The position numbers and the translations under genes are program-made. From the NCBI GenBank assembly GCA_016190665.1, contig JACPQD010000065.1, positions 1 through 64,000 of the forward strand: a stretch of 64,000 bases of DNA, read 5' to 3'. This document shows positions 43,604 through 53,487 of this stretch, piece by piece. Origin of the DNA: Chloroflexota bacterium. Its GTDB lineage: Bacteria > Chloroflexota > Dehalococcoidia > JACPQD01. Position 1 is the stretch's first letter. Every line of letters starts with the position of its first letter. The notes under the pieces were generated by a model. It ran no database searches. It had not been told where the DNA came from and worked only from the letters and a program-made list of their open reading frames with translations.

Positions 43604-45742
43604 ATGGACCTCGAAGCGAGACAGGCAAATCTAATCTCAATAGTCAGAATCGCGAGCCTTTCCCTGGCGACGGGCGTGGTTCTGGCCATGATCCTTGGCT
43701 TTCAGATGCTGCCCACCAGGTATCAGTTCACGGAAGGCAGCGTCTCGCCCCAGACCATTAAGTCCCCCAGCCGGGCCGTTTTCACCAGTGGGGCTTTGAC
43801 AGCGGCGAAGCGTCAGGATGCGGCTGCTCGCGTAGGCGCTGTCCTCGTTTATCGTCCTGAGATCGACCGCGAGCAGTTGAGAAAGCTGCGTCAGTCCTTC
43901 GCCAAGATCTCACAGGTGCGGGATTCCCCCGAGCTCAGCTCCGACGAGGAAAGGGCGCGCGCCCTGAAGCAGTTGACGGAGGTCGAGCTCTCGCCGAAGG
44001 CCCAGGACCTGGCGCTGACTTTCAACGCAACGGAATGGCGCCAGGCCGGTGCTGCAGCCGCTCGCCTCTTGACGGATGCTCTGACAGAGAGACCCACCGC
44101 CTCTCAGCTCCCAGTCATAAAGTCTCGGCTGCCCGACCTGATCGAGGGTTCCCTCTCCAGCGAACAGACCGTGGTATCCATCGAGCTCGCCGCCGCTTTT
44201 TTGGCTGCCAATCGGCTGTCGGACCAGGGCGAGACCGAAAGGGCTCGCAAGACTGCCATGGAGGCCACAGAGCCCGTAGTGGTGACCGTGGAGAGAGGGG
44301 AGACCATCCTTCGCGACGGCGAAATTGTCGAAAAAACGCATTTGGAGAAGCTGGCGGCCGTGGGGCTGCTCAATCGCGAACTGGAATGGCAAAGCCTTGT
44401 CGGCGTAGCTCTGTTAGCAGTTACGTCAAGTGTAATACTGGGCCTCTACATCTATTTCGTCCAGCCTCGTTCGCTTGCTAACGTGCGGCGACTTATACTT
44501 TTCTTCATAATCATCGCCGGAACCGTTCTGGCCGCCAAGCTTACCGTGCCGGGGCGGCCCCTGTGGGCACACCTTTTCCCCCTCGCCGCTGCCCCCATGT
44601 TGATGGCTACTCTCCTGGACGCCCAGATAGCCATAGTGTCGGCCGCCGTACTGAGCATATTGGTAAGCTACGTAGCCGGCTATTCGCCCGAGCTCATGAG
44701 CTTCTCAGCCTTCGGGCCCCTTTCCTCCCTGGAGCCAATATCGATGTACTTCCTGAGTGGGGTCGTCGGCTTGCTCTGGATATGGCGCGCCGAGCGGCTG
44801 AACCGCTTCTTTATCGCTGGGGCGGGCGTGGCCGCCGCCACTTTTGTTGTGACAGTCGCTTTCTGGCTCATGTCTCCGGACCGGGAGATCTCCCAGTTGG
44901 GATGGTATGCCGCCGTATCCGTCGGGTCCGGAGTCCTCGCCTCGTCCTTGACCATCGGTATTTCTTTGCTCTTGAGTCTCATCTTCGGCATAACGACCAA
45001 TTTTCACCTGCTGGAACTGGCGCAGCCGAACCACCCCCTGCTGCGCCGTTTGATGATGGAAGCCCCGGGCACCTACCATCATTCGATTATCACCGGCAAC
45101 CTGGCCGAACGGGGGGCCCAGGCAGTGGGGGCTGACCTGCTTTTTGTCCGGGTCGGCGCCTACTATCATGATATTGGCAAGGTCCTCCGGCCGTGGGCCT
45201 TCTCCGAGAATCAGATGCCTGGCGACAATATCCACGATCGACTCGAGCCAACCACCAGCGCCTCCATCGTTACCTCGCATGTCGCCGATGGGTTGAAGCT
45301 GGCGGACAAGTACCATCTGCCCAGCAAAGTGAAGGACTTCATCGCTGAGCATCATGGCACACGCCTGGCCACCTATTTTTATCGCCGTGCGCGGGAGAGG
45401 GGGGCAGAGGTAGAAGAAAGCGCCTATCGCTACGCGGGTCCTCGCCCCCGTTCCAAGGAGGCGGCCATCGTCATGCTGGCGGACTCCATTGAAGCGACGG
45501 CGCGCAGCGCCCAGAACCGCTCCCCCGAGGAACTGGACCAACTCGTGGACCGGATCGTGACAGAGCGACTCGAGGAGGGTCAGCTAGCAGAGAGCGACCT
45601 GACGCTTCGCGACCTGAACCTGCTCAGGGCTGCCTTCAAGGTAACCCTTAAGGGCATCTTTCACCCCCGCATCGAATACCCGGAATCTCCCCACGAGCCA
45701 AGGGCTGTCATCCAGGCCAAGGAGGGCAAAGCTAAAGTATGA
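43604..45742 (+). CDS. 7TM-HD membrane phosphodiesterase (PgpH-like)
   Basis: 712 residues. An N-terminal TM anchor precedes a long extracytoplasmic 7TMR-HDED domain (to about residue 265). Seven TM helices follow (about residues 270-460), then a cytosolic HD domain: [32 protein letters not shown] and [16 protein letters not shown]. The HD motif HDIGK is intact. Relatives in Firmicutes (PgpH) degrade cyclic di-AMP. The start is ATG 43604; the purQ start overlaps its stop by 4 bases. Confidence 0.93.
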   Translation: MDLEARQANLISIVRIASLSLATGVVLAMILGFQMLPTRYQFTEGSVSPQTIKSPSRAVFTSGALTAAKRQDAAARVGAVLVYRPEIDREQLRKLRQSFAKISQVRDSPELSSDEERARALKQLTEVELSPKAQDLALTFNATEWRQAGAAAARLLTDALTERPTASQLPVIKSRLPDLIEGSLSSEQTVVSIELAAAFLAANRLSDQGETERARKTAMEATEPVVVTVERGETILRDGEIVEKTHLEKLAAVGLLNRELEWQSLVGVALLAVTSSVILGLYIYFVQPRSLANVRRLILFFIIIAGTVLAAKLTVPGRPLWAHLFPLAAAPMLMATLLDAQIAIVSAAVLSILVSYVAGYSPELMSFSAFGPLSSLEPISMYFLSGVVGLLWIWRAERLNRFFIAGAGVAAATFVVTVAFWLMSPDREISQLGWYAAVSVGSGVLASSLTIGISLLLSLIFGITTNFHLLELAQPNHPLLRRLMMEAPGTYHHSIITGNLAERGAQAVGADLLFVRVGAYYHDIGKVLRPWAFSENQMPGDNIHDRLEPTTSASIVTSHVADGLKLADKYHLPSKVKDFIAEHHGTRLATYFYRRARERGAEVEESAYRYAGPRPRSKEAAIVMLADSIEATARSAQNRSPEELDQLVDRIVTERLEEGQLAESDLTLRDLNLLRAAFKVTLKGIFHPRIEYPESPHEPRAVIQAKEGKAKV

Positions 45743-46443
45743 GATTTGGCGTGATTCAGTTCCCCGGTACCTGGAGCGACTTCGATTGCCACTATGCCCT
45801 GGGAAATGTGCTGGGCCAGGATGTCCGCTACATCTGGCACAAGGACACTGATCTTTCGGGATTTGACTGCGTCATACTGCCCGGCGGGTTTTCCTACGGA
45901 GACTATCTTCGCGCGGGCGCTATCGCCCGTTTCTCGCCGGTCATGAGCACCGTAGAGCATTTCGCCGCCCATGGGGGGCTGGTATGGGGCATCTGTAACG
46001 GGTTCCAGATTCTTTGTGAGGCCGGACTTCTCCCCGGCGCCCTGATGCAAAACAATCATCTCCAGTTCCGCTGCCAGTGGGTGCACCTGCGAGTGGATAG
46101 CGTCTGCACGCCCTTCACCACCTTCTGCGGGGAGAGACAGGTGCTGCGCATCCCCATCTCCCACGGCGACGGCAACTATTACGCTGACGAGGATACCCTT
46201 GACCAGCTCGAGCGGGAGAACCGGATAGTTTTCCGCTACTGCACCCCTGACGGCGATATTACTGAGGCCGCCAACCCCAACGGCTCACTCCGCAATATCG
46301 CGGGCATTATCAACAAGGAAGGAAACGTTCTCGGCATGATGCCCCATCCGGAACGCTGCTGCGAAGAGCTCCTCGGGGGGACCGATGGCGCCTTTCTCTT
46401 TCAGTCTTTAATCAAGGATTGGGCCTCAAGAGTATGTCAGTAG
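45739..46443 (+). CDS. purQ: Phosphoribosylformylglycinamidine synthase, glutaminase subunit
   Basis: 234 residues. Class I glutamine amidotransferase: [15 protein letters not shown], the nucleophile Cys in [18 protein letters not shown] and the catalytic His-Glu in [12 protein letters not shown]. It supplies ammonia to PurL for purine ring synthesis. The ATG overlaps the preceding stop (ATGA). No purS is seen near it. Confidence 0.95.
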   Translation: MRFGVIQFPGTWSDFDCHYALGNVLGQDVRYIWHKDTDLSGFDCVILPGGFSYGDYLRAGAIARFSPVMSTVEHFAAHGGLVWGICNGFQILCEAGLLPGALMQNNHLQFRCQWVHLRVDSVCTPFTTFCGERQVLRIPISHGDGNYYADEDTLDQLERENRIVFRYCTPDGDITEAANPNGSLRNIAGIINKEGNVLGMMPHPERCCEELLGGTDGAFLFQSLIKDWASRVCQ

Positions 46444-46552
46444 GATAGCTGTCAGCTGTCAGTGGGCCGGGGGTGGCCTGATTGCCAATTTCTGATTTCT
46501 GATTGCTGATGGGTCAAGCCTTGAAAAGACCATCTGACTGGTGAGTTGAAAT

Positions 46553-48751
46553 ATGTCAATAGACAAGTCTCTGCTGGACGAGGTTGCCCTCAGCGAAGAG
46601 GAGTACGCCCTGATCGTGGAGCGGCTGGGCCGGGAACCCACCCACGTGGAGCTCGGCATGTTCGGCTCCCTCTGGAGCGAGCACTGCGGCTATAAGCACT
46701 CGAAACCTTTGCTCGGTCTCCTACCGACTACTGCTCCTCATATCCGGGTCAAGGCGGGAGAGGAGAACGCCGGTGTGGTGGACATCGGCGATGGTCTGGC
46801 CATAGTGATGAAGATGGAGTCCCATAATCACCCCTCAGCCATTGAACCCTTCCAGGGGGCCGCGACCGGCGTCGGCGGCATCGTGCGCGACATCTTCGCC
46901 ATGGGGGCGCGACCCATCGCCCTGCTCAACTCCCTCCGCTTCGGACCTCTCACTGAGCCGCACAACCGTTATCTCTTTGGCGGCGTCGTGGGTGGGATCG
47001 GCAGCTACGGCAACTGTCTGGGCATCCCTGATGTGGCGGGGGAGATCTACTTCTCGCCCGCCTACACGCAGAATCCGCTGGTGAACGCCATGTGCGTCGG
47101 GATTGTCGAGACGGGCAAGCTTCTCAAGGCGACCGCCTCCGGGGTGGGCAACCTCCTCATGCTGGTTGGCGCCGACACGGGGCGCGATGGGCTGCACGGC
47201 GCCTCGGGCCTCGCCTCACGCACCTTTGGAGACGAAAAGGAGCTGCGTTCCGCCGTCCAGGTGGGCAATCCCTTCCTGGAGAAGTCTCTCCTGGAGGCTT
47301 GCCTGGAGCTGGCCCAGACGGACTACATCGTCGGGCTGCAAGACCTGGGGGCCGCCGGGCTCACCAGCGCGGCCGTCGAGTGCGCCGGCAAGGCAGGGAC
47401 GGGGATCGAGATAGACGTGCTCAGGGTGCCCCGCCGCGAGACGGGGATGACGCCTTACGAAGTAATGCTTTCTGAGTCTCAGGAGAGGATGCTGGTCATC
47501 GTGAAGAAAGGCTATGAGGACAAGGTCCGGGCGCTCTTCGGCAGATGGGACCTCCATTCAGACATCATCGGGATCGTGACCGATGACGGCCTGGCGCGCA
47601 TCAAAGAGGGGGACAAGGCCGTGGCTGAGGCGCCCGTCGCGCTGCTTACCAGGCCCCCCATGTACCGGCTGCCGGGCGTGAGGCCGGCGTGGCTGGACGC
47701 CGAGTTCGATCTCGCTTCACTGCCTGATATTGCCCCCGAATCGGCCGCTGACGTTTTGGTCAGGCTTTTGGCCTCCCCCACCATCGCTTCCAAGGAATGG
47801 GTCTATCGCCAGTACGATCATATGGTATGGACGAACACCGTCATCCCGCCGGGGGGGGACGGAGCGCTGCTCCGTGTGAGGGGCTCCAAGAAAGGCATTG
47901 CGCTGGCCTCGGACGGCAATGGGCGCTATTGCTATCTGGACCCCTACGAAGGAGGTGCCATCGCCGTGGCCGAGGCAGCGCGCAACGTCGTTTGCACCGG
48001 CGCCACGCCACTGGCCATCACCGACTGCCTGAACTATGGCAACCCCGAGAAGCCGGAAGTCTACTACCAGCTCGAAGAGGGCATCAGGGGCATGGCCGAG
48101 GCCTGCCGCATCCTGGGGACGCCGGTCATCAGCGGCAACGTGAGCCTCTACAACGAGACCGCCGGAGAGCCCATCTATCCGACGCCTGTGGTGGGCATGT
48201 TGGGCCTGATGGACGATGTGGACCGGCGTTGCACCATGGGCTTCAAGAAAGAGGGCGATCTGGCGCTTCTGCTGGGCAACCTGAGTAACCACGTCTCTTC
48301 GCTGAGCGGCAGCGAGTACCTGGAGATGGTCCACAACAAGGTGGCCGGAAGGCCGCAAATCGACCTGGACCTGGAGCAAGGACTGCAGCGCTGCTGCCTG
48401 GCGGCGATCCGACAGGGACTGCTGAGCTCAGCCCACGACTGTTCCGACGGAGGGCTTGCCGTGGCCCTGGCGGAGTGCTGCATCGCCGGAAACATTGGAG
48501 TTAAGGTGGACAGCCGGCCGGGAAGCAGGCTCGATGCCTTCCTCTTCGGCGAGGCCCAGTCCAGGATTATCGTTTCTGTGACTCCACAGAATCGGAAGAA
48601 GCTGGAGGCGCTGGCGTCAGAACATGGGGTCACCATGAAGATGCTGGGGTCCGTGGGCGGCGACAGCCTCGCTCTCGGGCGGGAATTCAGTGTGCCTGTG
48701 AGTCGAGTAGCCCAGGCGTGGAAAGGCGGCTTAGCTGCGGCTTTGAGGTAG
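46553..48751 (+). CDS. purL: Phosphoribosylformylglycinamidine synthase, large subunit
   Basis: 732 residues, the short (Bacillus-type) PurL. Features: LWSEHCGYKHSKPLL with the catalytic His, MESHNHPSAIEPFQGAATGVGGI, ALLNSLRFG, LQDLGAAGLTSAAVE and ISGNVSLYNET. ATG 46553 lies 110 bp after purQ. It makes FGAM from FGAR and ATP with PurQ; in the family a small PurS is also needed. Imperfect TCAG-rich direct repeats lie in the gap. Confidence 0.95.
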   Translation: MSIDKSLLDEVALSEEEYALIVERLGREPTHVELGMFGSLWSEHCGYKHSKPLLGLLPTTAPHIRVKAGEENAGVVDIGDGLAIVMKMESHNHPSAIEPFQGAATGVGGIVRDIFAMGARPIALLNSLRFGPLTEPHNRYLFGGVVGGIGSYGNCLGIPDVAGEIYFSPAYTQNPLVNAMCVGIVETGKLLKATASGVGNLLMLVGADTGRDGLHGASGLASRTFGDEKELRSAVQVGNPFLEKSLLEACLELAQTDYIVGLQDLGAAGLTSAAVECAGKAGTGIEIDVLRVPRRETGMTPYEVMLSESQERMLVIVKKGYEDKVRALFGRWDLHSDIIGIVTDDGLARIKEGDKAVAEAPVALLTRPPMYRLPGVRPAWLDAEFDLASLPDIAPESAADVLVRLLASPTIASKEWVYRQYDHMVWTNTVIPPGGDGALLRVRGSKKGIALASDGNGRYCYLDPYEGGAIAVAEAARNVVCTGATPLAITDCLNYGNPEKPEVYYQLEEGIRGMAEACRILGTPVISGNVSLYNETAGEPIYPTPVVGMLGLMDDVDRRCTMGFKKEGDLALLLGNLSNHVSSLSGSEYLEMVHNKVAGRPQIDLDLEQGLQRCCLAAIRQGLLSSAHDCSDGGLAVALAECCIAGNIGVKVDSRPGSRLDAFLFGEAQSRIIVSVTPQNRKKLEALASEHGVTMKMLGSVGGDSLALGREFSVPVSRVAQAWKGGLAAALR

Positions 48752-48913
48752 TCCACCTAGGCCTGGACTTCTGCTATCACGGCCAGTTCCCCTTGGCGCC
48801 TTAAGACCCGAAGCGCCCCCGGCAACAAGGGGTGTCAGCTCGCTCCGCCTCGTCGTCGTCGCCTCCCCTGGGCACGACGATGCCGCTCCTGGCTAATATT
48901 GAATCTCGGCTCC

Positions 48914-48964
48914 TTGACGCACGGGTGGGCGTATAATATAATGTTGTTCGGAAAAGTTAACAAC
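48914..48964 (+). promoter_or_regulatory. Promoter and palindromic operator before the Rrf2-cysK genes
   Basis: TTGACG (48914-48919) and TATAAT (48937-48942) with a 17-base spacer form a near-consensus sigma-70 promoter. Directly after it GTTGTT (48943-48948), 10 bases, AACAAC (48959-48964) is an inverted repeat over the expected transcript start. An Rrf2 dimer site and autorepression is the simplest reading. Confidence 0.6.
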
Positions 48965-48983
48965 CGGATACCAAGGGCAGCCT

Positions 48984-49424
48984 ATGAAAGTGTCGATGCG
49001 CGCAGATTACGGGTTACGAGCCCTGGTAGACCTGGCTATGCACTATGGGCAGCACCCTGTTCAGACCAGTGAGATTGCCTCTCGTCAAGCTATCCCCGAA
49101 CCGTACCTCGACCAGCTTCTAACCGCGCTCCGCAAAGCCGGGCTCATCCAGAGCCGCCGTGGGCCTCACGGAGGCCACAGTCTGGTCCGAGAACCTGACC
49201 GGATCCTCCTGGGTGAGGTCGTTACTGCACTGGAAGGGCCGTGTTCTCCCCTCGACTGTCTCGACAAACCCGATGCCTGCTTGCGGTCAGGCGTGTGCGC
49301 CCAGCGCGAGGTATGGGAGTTGGTGAGAAGAGCCACCCAGAACGTGCTGGATTCGGTGAGTATTGGAGAGCTGGCGCTTCGGCAGTCGCGATTGGAGAGC
49401 CAAGCCGTCTATTATAGTATTTAG
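48984..49424 (+). CDS. Rrf2-family transcriptional regulator
   Basis: 146 residues. Winged helix: MKVSMRADYGLRALVDLAMHYGQHPVQTSEIASRQAIPEPYLDQLLTALRKAGLIQSRRGPHGGHSLVREP. A Cys group near residues 90-110, C-x4-C-x6-C-x5-C (CSPLDCLDKPDACLRSGVC), could bind an Fe-S cluster as in IscR. It lies 36 bp ahead of cysK. In Firmicutes the Rrf2 protein CymR works with CysK to sense cysteine, so a cysteine- or Fe-S-responsive switch is likely, though CymR itself lacks such Cys. Confidence 0.9.
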   Translation: MKVSMRADYGLRALVDLAMHYGQHPVQTSEIASRQAIPEPYLDQLLTALRKAGLIQSRRGPHGGHSLVREPDRILLGEVVTALEGPCSPLDCLDKPDACLRSGVCAQREVWELVRRATQNVLDSVSIGELALRQSRLESQAVYYSI

Positions 49425-49460
49425 CGTTTTGGCTGGGGTTTTGTAGTATGAGGCTTGGAC

Positions 49461-50381
49461 ATGAGCGAAGTTGTGGGCAGCGTCCTGGAACTGGTCGGCA
49501 ACACACCTTTGGTGAGGCTAAATCGGCTGCCTAAGGACGGTTCAGCCACCGTACTGGCCAAGATGGAGTCTCTCAACCCTGCCGGAAGCGTTAAGGACCG
49601 TATAGCCCTCTCAATGGTCCGCGCGGCGGAGGCCGAGGGACGCCTCAAACCGGGCGATACAATAGTGGAACCAACGAGCGGGAATACTGGCATCGCCCTG
49701 GCCATGGTGGCTGCCGTTAAAGGCTATCGGCTAATTTTGACCATGCCGGAAGGCATGAGCCTGGAGCGGTCTCGCTTGCTGGGGCGCTATGGCGTCGAAG
49801 TAGTCCTGACGCCGGCTAATGAGGGCATGCCGGGCGCAGTGCGCGCCGCTGAGGAGTTGGTCAAGGGAAACTCGAGGTATTTCATGCCGCACCAGTTCGA
49901 GAACCTGGCCAATCCCGAGGCGCATCGCGATACCACCGCCCGCGAAATCGTCGATGCCACTGGCGGGAACGTCAGCGCCTTCGTCGCCGGTGTAGGTACA
50001 GGCGGCACGCTTACTGGAGTAGGCGAGGTGCTCAAGAATGAGGTTCCAGGCGTGAAGGTGTATGCCGTGGAACCCGCTCGGTCTCCAGTCCTCAGCGGCG
50101 GGAAGCCGGGCGTCCATGGCGTTCAAGGTATCGGGCCCGGGTTCGTCCCGGCAGTTCTCAGAATGGATATTGTTGACTCCGTGGTCACCGTTTCCGACGA
50201 GGATGCCTACCATATCTCATTGAGACTTGCTCGGGAGGAGGGCATTCTCGCGGGCATCGCATCTGGGGCCAACGTTTATGGCGCCCTGATGGTGGCGGAG
50301 GGCCTTGGAACCGGCAAGGTTGTCGTGACTCTGATCACAGACACAGGGGAGAGGTATCTCTCCGTGCCTTTCTGTCATTAG
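49461..50381 (+). CDS. cysK: Cysteine synthase (O-acetylserine sulfhydrylase)
   Basis: 306 residues from ATG 49461 (TTG 49455 is possible). PLP-binding Lys in NPAGSVKDRIALSM, substrate loop TSGNTGIALAM, phosphate loop GVGTGGTLTGVGEVLK. It makes cysteine from O-acetylserine and sulfide. It follows the Rrf2 gene by 36 bp and precedes selD by 72 bp, so one sulfur/selenium transcript is likely. Confidence 0.94.
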   Translation: MSEVVGSVLELVGNTPLVRLNRLPKDGSATVLAKMESLNPAGSVKDRIALSMVRAAEAEGRLKPGDTIVEPTSGNTGIALAMVAAVKGYRLILTMPEGMSLERSRLLGRYGVEVVLTPANEGMPGAVRAAEELVKGNSRYFMPHQFENLANPEAHRDTTAREIVDATGGNVSAFVAGVGTGGTLTGVGEVLKNEVPGVKVYAVEPARSPVLSGGKPGVHGVQGIGPGFVPAVLRMDIVDSVVTVSDEDAYHISLRLAREEGILAGIASGANVYGALMVAEGLGTGKVVVTLITDTGERYLSVPFCH

Positions 50382-50453
50382 GCGGGACCAAGCGGCCTGA
50401 ACCTCAAACTCCTCGGGTCAACCAGCAGGTATCCTCACTCAAAAGGAATGGCA

Positions 50454-51512
50454 ATGACATCCAGAGAAGAGATTCGCCTGACCTCGATGGTCAGCGCCGC
50501 GGGGTGAGCTGCTAAGCTCGGTCCGGAGGACCTGGCGCAGGTTCTGCGTCAATTGCCCGAGATACATGATCCCAATTTGCTGGTCGGGCTGAACACAGGG
50601 GACGATGCCGCTGTTTATCGGCTGAACGATGAGCTGTCGCTGGTGGAAACGGTCGATTTCTTCCCTCCTATGGTGGACGACCCTTACACCTTCGGCGCTA
50701 TCGCTGCCGCTAACGCCGTCAGCGACATCTACGCCATGGGAGCTTGTCCTCTCATCGCTCTCAGCCTGGTCTGCTTCCCCCGCGAGTCGCCTGATCTACC
50801 CCTCAGCGCCCTGGTGGAAATACTCAAGGGCAGCGCCGACAAAGCGGCGGAGGCTGGGTTTCCTATCGTGGGTGGACACACTGTGGCGGATAAGGAGCCG
50901 AAATACGGGCTTGCCGTCACCGGGCTGGTGCGCACCGGCAAACACCTCACTAACGCTACCGCCCGTCCCGGCGACCAGCTCATCTTGACCAAGCCCCTTG
51001 GCACGGGTATCATTGCGACGGCCCTCAAGTCGGGCCTTGCCCGCCCGGAAACGATCTCGAAGGTGACCTCCATTATGACTACGCTGAACAAGGCGGCGTC
51101 AGAAGTCATGGTGGCCATCGGGGTGAACGCCTGCACGGATGTAACCGGCTTCGGCCTGCTGGGACACCTGACAGAAGTGACTCAGGCCAGCAGGGTTTCG
51201 GCTGAAATAAGACTCGCGCAGGTACCTGTGCTCGAAGAGGTATGGGGATTCATCGCCGACGGGATAGTTCCCGGCGGCAACTACCGGAACCTGAAGTACG
51301 TCGCCAATTGCGTCGTGTGGGATGAGGGGGTATCCGAGGACGCCAAACTGGCCCTTTGCGACCCGCAGACCTCAGGCGGGCTGCTCATATCTGTATCGGC
51401 GGACAAAGCGGCAGCTCTGAAGGAGGCGCTGAAGGCGGCGGGAGTGGAGACCGCAGCCGACGTGGGAAGGATATTGGCCGGTCCAGCGGGCAGGATTAGC
51501 GTGGTACCCTAG
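50454..51512 (+). CDS. selD: Selenophosphate synthase, itself a selenoprotein (UGA at codon 18)
   Basis: 352 residues if UGA at 50505-50507 is read as Sec. ATG 50454 has AAAAGGA six bases upstream; ATG 50448 is too close. The N-terminus reads RLTSMVSAAG-U-AAKLGPEDLAQVL, so Sec takes the place of catalytic Cys17 of E. coli SelD (GAGCGCK). A start after the UGA would lose this residue and the conserved N-terminal segment. Further motifs are TGDDAAVYRLND, VSDIYAMGA, VGGHTVADKEP, TKPLGTGI and CTDVTGFGLLGHL. It makes selenophosphate from selenide and ATP, the donor for tRNA-Sec. SelA, SelB and tRNA-Sec are not in the window. Confidence 0.95.
50516..50536 (+). promoter_or_regulatory. Candidate SECIS hairpin in selD
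   Basis: GGTCC-GGA-GGACC (50520-50532) is a perfect 5-bp stem on a triloop, extended beyond one C/T mismatch by GCT (516-518) with GGC (534-536). The loop starts 18 bases after the UGA and begins with G. Confidence 0.65.
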
Positions 51513-51572
51513 CGGTCCGGCATGTCGGACCGGTCTGACACGTCGGACTGCTGATCATGGACTGGGGAAGAG

Positions 51573-51992
51573 ATGGCGGAAGACACGATCAACCTCGAGG
51601 AGCGCTATGCCCGGGAGATGATTGCTCATGCCCGGGAGGAGGCGCCTAACGAATGCTGTGGCATACTCGCCGGCTCCGATTCCCAGATAACGGAACTCTT
51701 CCGCGCGGAGAACTCCGAGGCTAGCCCGACCCGCTACAGCATCGCTCCAAAGGACCTCCTCCGGATCTACCGGGTAATTGAATACAGCGGCTGGGAGTTC
51801 CTTGGCATCTACCACTCTCACGTCGCAAGCGAGGCATATCCCTCCCCCACGGATGTCAAATTAGCTTTCTGGCCAGACTCCCTCTATTTCATTATCTCGC
51901 TGCTCGCCTCTCAGCCGAGCATTCGAGCGTTCAGAATCGTCGATGGTGAGATTACCGAAGTGAAGGTGGCTCAGGTTGTCGGGCAGACGTAA
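51573..51992 (+). CDS. JAMM/Mov34-family metallopeptidase (M67)
   Basis: 139 residues. The JAMM site is EAPNECCGILAG near residue 20 (catalytic Glu) and GIYHSHVASEAYPSPTD (H-x-H-x..S-x-x-D). Bacterial M67 enzymes cut C-terminal extensions from ubiquitin-like sulfur carriers; Mec of mycobacteria does this in cysteine synthesis with a CysK-like enzyme. Here it follows cysK and selD, but no ThiS/CysO-like carrier is nearby. ATG 51573 follows GGGGAAGAG. Confidence 0.9.
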   Translation: MAEDTINLEERYAREMIAHAREEAPNECCGILAGSDSQITELFRAENSEASPTRYSIAPKDLLRIYRVIEYSGWEFLGIYHSHVASEAYPSPTDVKLAFWPDSLYFIISLLASQPSIRAFRIVDGEITEVKVAQVVGQT

Positions 51993-53166
51993 CAGAAGGC
52001 TCAACCCCGTTGGTTGCTTCTTTGTCTTGATCGTGCTGGCAGCCATCTTCGGCGGTGCCTACTACCTCGTCAGCTTACCTATCAGCCTTCGAGAGAAGAG
52101 TCTCTCCGAACTCACCAGCGCTTTGGGCCAGCCCCCCATACTGGGGCAGCCCCAGCCCCCCACGCCTGTTCCCACGCCCACGATCGATATCGGAGCGCGC
52201 CTTTCTCAGGCTGATGACCTGTTTCAGCAAGGGCAGTTCAGGATGGCGGCGAAGGAGTACGAATCCGTCGCACAGTTGGACCCCCAGAACTCCACCGCTC
52301 TTGTCAGGCTGACCAAGGCCCTGGTGCTTTCGAATCGGCCTGCTGATGCGGTTAAGGTCGGGAAGCAGGCAGTGGCCCTGGCCCCAAGGAGCGCGGAGGC
52401 TTATGCGAACCTCGCTATGGCCTACGATTGGAATGACGAATATGACACGTCCATCACTACGGCGCTGAGGGCAATAGAGCTGGACCCCTCCTATGCGCCG
52501 GCTTATGCCTTCCTCGCTGTTGCCTACGCCGACAAGACGCGCTGGGAGAAGGCCCTCGAGTCGGCCCAGAAGGCGGTGCAGATCGACGAACAGAATGTCG
52601 ACGCCCATCGTAGCCTGGGCTACGTGCTGGAGAGGCAGGCGAAACACGTGGCAGCTATAGAAGAATACAAGAAGGCGGTGGAGTTTAGGGAGACCTTTGC
52701 CTACATCCACCGGGACTTGGGGAGAATGTATCGCGACTATCCTCCCGTGCGAGATGCCGAGCAGGCTATAGCCTCCTTCCGCAACGCCATTCAACTCGAC
52801 CCCGAGGACCCCAGGGGTTATTGGGGTCTGGGAGTGGTGTACTACAATCGAGGCGATTACGAGGAAGCCGTTTTCCAGTTCAAGAAGGCGGCGACGGCGG
52901 ATCAAGACTACACCCCTGCCTTCGCCTCTATGGGGTGGGCCTATTACCGATCGAGAGACTATCTGGAAGCGGCAAAAAACTTCGAGACCACACTCCGGCT
53001 GAAGCCGGACGACGCGGAAGTCATCTCTGGTCTGGGCTGGACGTACCTCTTGCTGGAGCGCTACGCGGAGGCCAAAGACCAGTTTGAAAAGGCGCTGAAG
53101 TTGAACCCCAACGCTGAGCTTGCCAAACAGGGCCTGGCCAGCCTTAGAGCCAAAGGATACTTCTAA
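51976..53166 (+). CDS. Membrane-anchored TPR-repeat protein
   Basis: 396 residues. TTG 51976 overlaps the JAMM gene by 17 bases; no better start precedes the TM helix PVGCFFVLIVLAAIFGGAYYLV. A Pro-rich linker (GQPQPPTPVPTPT) leads to about eight to nine tetratricopeptide repeats of 34 residues, each with the A-x-x-Y/F and A/P-x-x-P pattern (for example AYANLAMAYDWNDEYDTSITTALRAIELDP). The repeats face the outside of the cell and should serve as a protein scaffold. Its partner is unknown. Confidence 0.85.
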   Translation: MSGRRNRRLNPVGCFFVLIVLAAIFGGAYYLVSLPISLREKSLSELTSALGQPPILGQPQPPTPVPTPTIDIGARLSQADDLFQQGQFRMAAKEYESVAQLDPQNSTALVRLTKALVLSNRPADAVKVGKQAVALAPRSAEAYANLAMAYDWNDEYDTSITTALRAIELDPSYAPAYAFLAVAYADKTRWEKALESAQKAVQIDEQNVDAHRSLGYVLERQAKHVAAIEEYKKAVEFRETFAYIHRDLGRMYRDYPPVRDAEQAIASFRNAIQLDPEDPRGYWGLGVVYYNRGDYEEAVFQFKKAATADQDYTPAFASMGWAYYRSRDYLEAAKNFETTLRLKPDDAEVISGLGWTYLLLERYAEAKDQFEKALKLNPNAELAKQGLASLRAKGYF

Positions 53167-53171
53167 GCATA

Positions 53172-53339
53172 CTAGTACAACGTAACATCGATTTATGCGT
53201 ACGGTGGGTGGAGCCAAGCGTGACCCATCGGAAAGAACGCGGCACGTGATAGCGGGTTGTCCCGCGATTTCGTCAGGGCTCCACCCACCGTACGGCTGAA
53301 ATACCCTTGTCCGAGCTTATTAGTGTTACACGGTACTAG
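53172..53339 (+). mobile_element. MITE-like palindromic element, copy B (most complete)
   Basis: 168 bp with imperfect terminal inverted repeats: left end CTAGTACAACGTAACAT, right end (complement) CTAGTACCGTGTAACAC. Inside it carries the long inverted arms GGTGGGTGGAGCC / GGCTCCACCCACC. No ORF is present. It is the same family as copies A (10496) and C (55846). Target duplication was not found by eye. A non-autonomous transposable element is the simplest reading. Confidence 0.7.
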
Positions 53340-53370
53340 CCCCTAACCACATTCGCGGCATGACCAATTT

Positions 53371-53407
53371 AAAGACCGCAGCAGTCTCCGAGACCGCTGC
53401 GGTCTTT
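53371..53407 (+). terminator. Rho-independent-type terminator after the TPR gene
   Basis: A 12-bp stem AAAGACCGCAGC / GCTGCGGTCTTT closes a 13-base loop, then TTTATG. It lies between the TPR gene and the next regulator. The stem ends in T bases on the plus strand, so it could stop transcription in that direction. Confidence 0.6.
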
Positions 53408-53487
53408 ATGCGTACCTTCCTCTACTTCACACATCCTTAACATGCGCGTGTTATAATTCTTGCCGGGATGAGCGGAGAAGACTCCAT

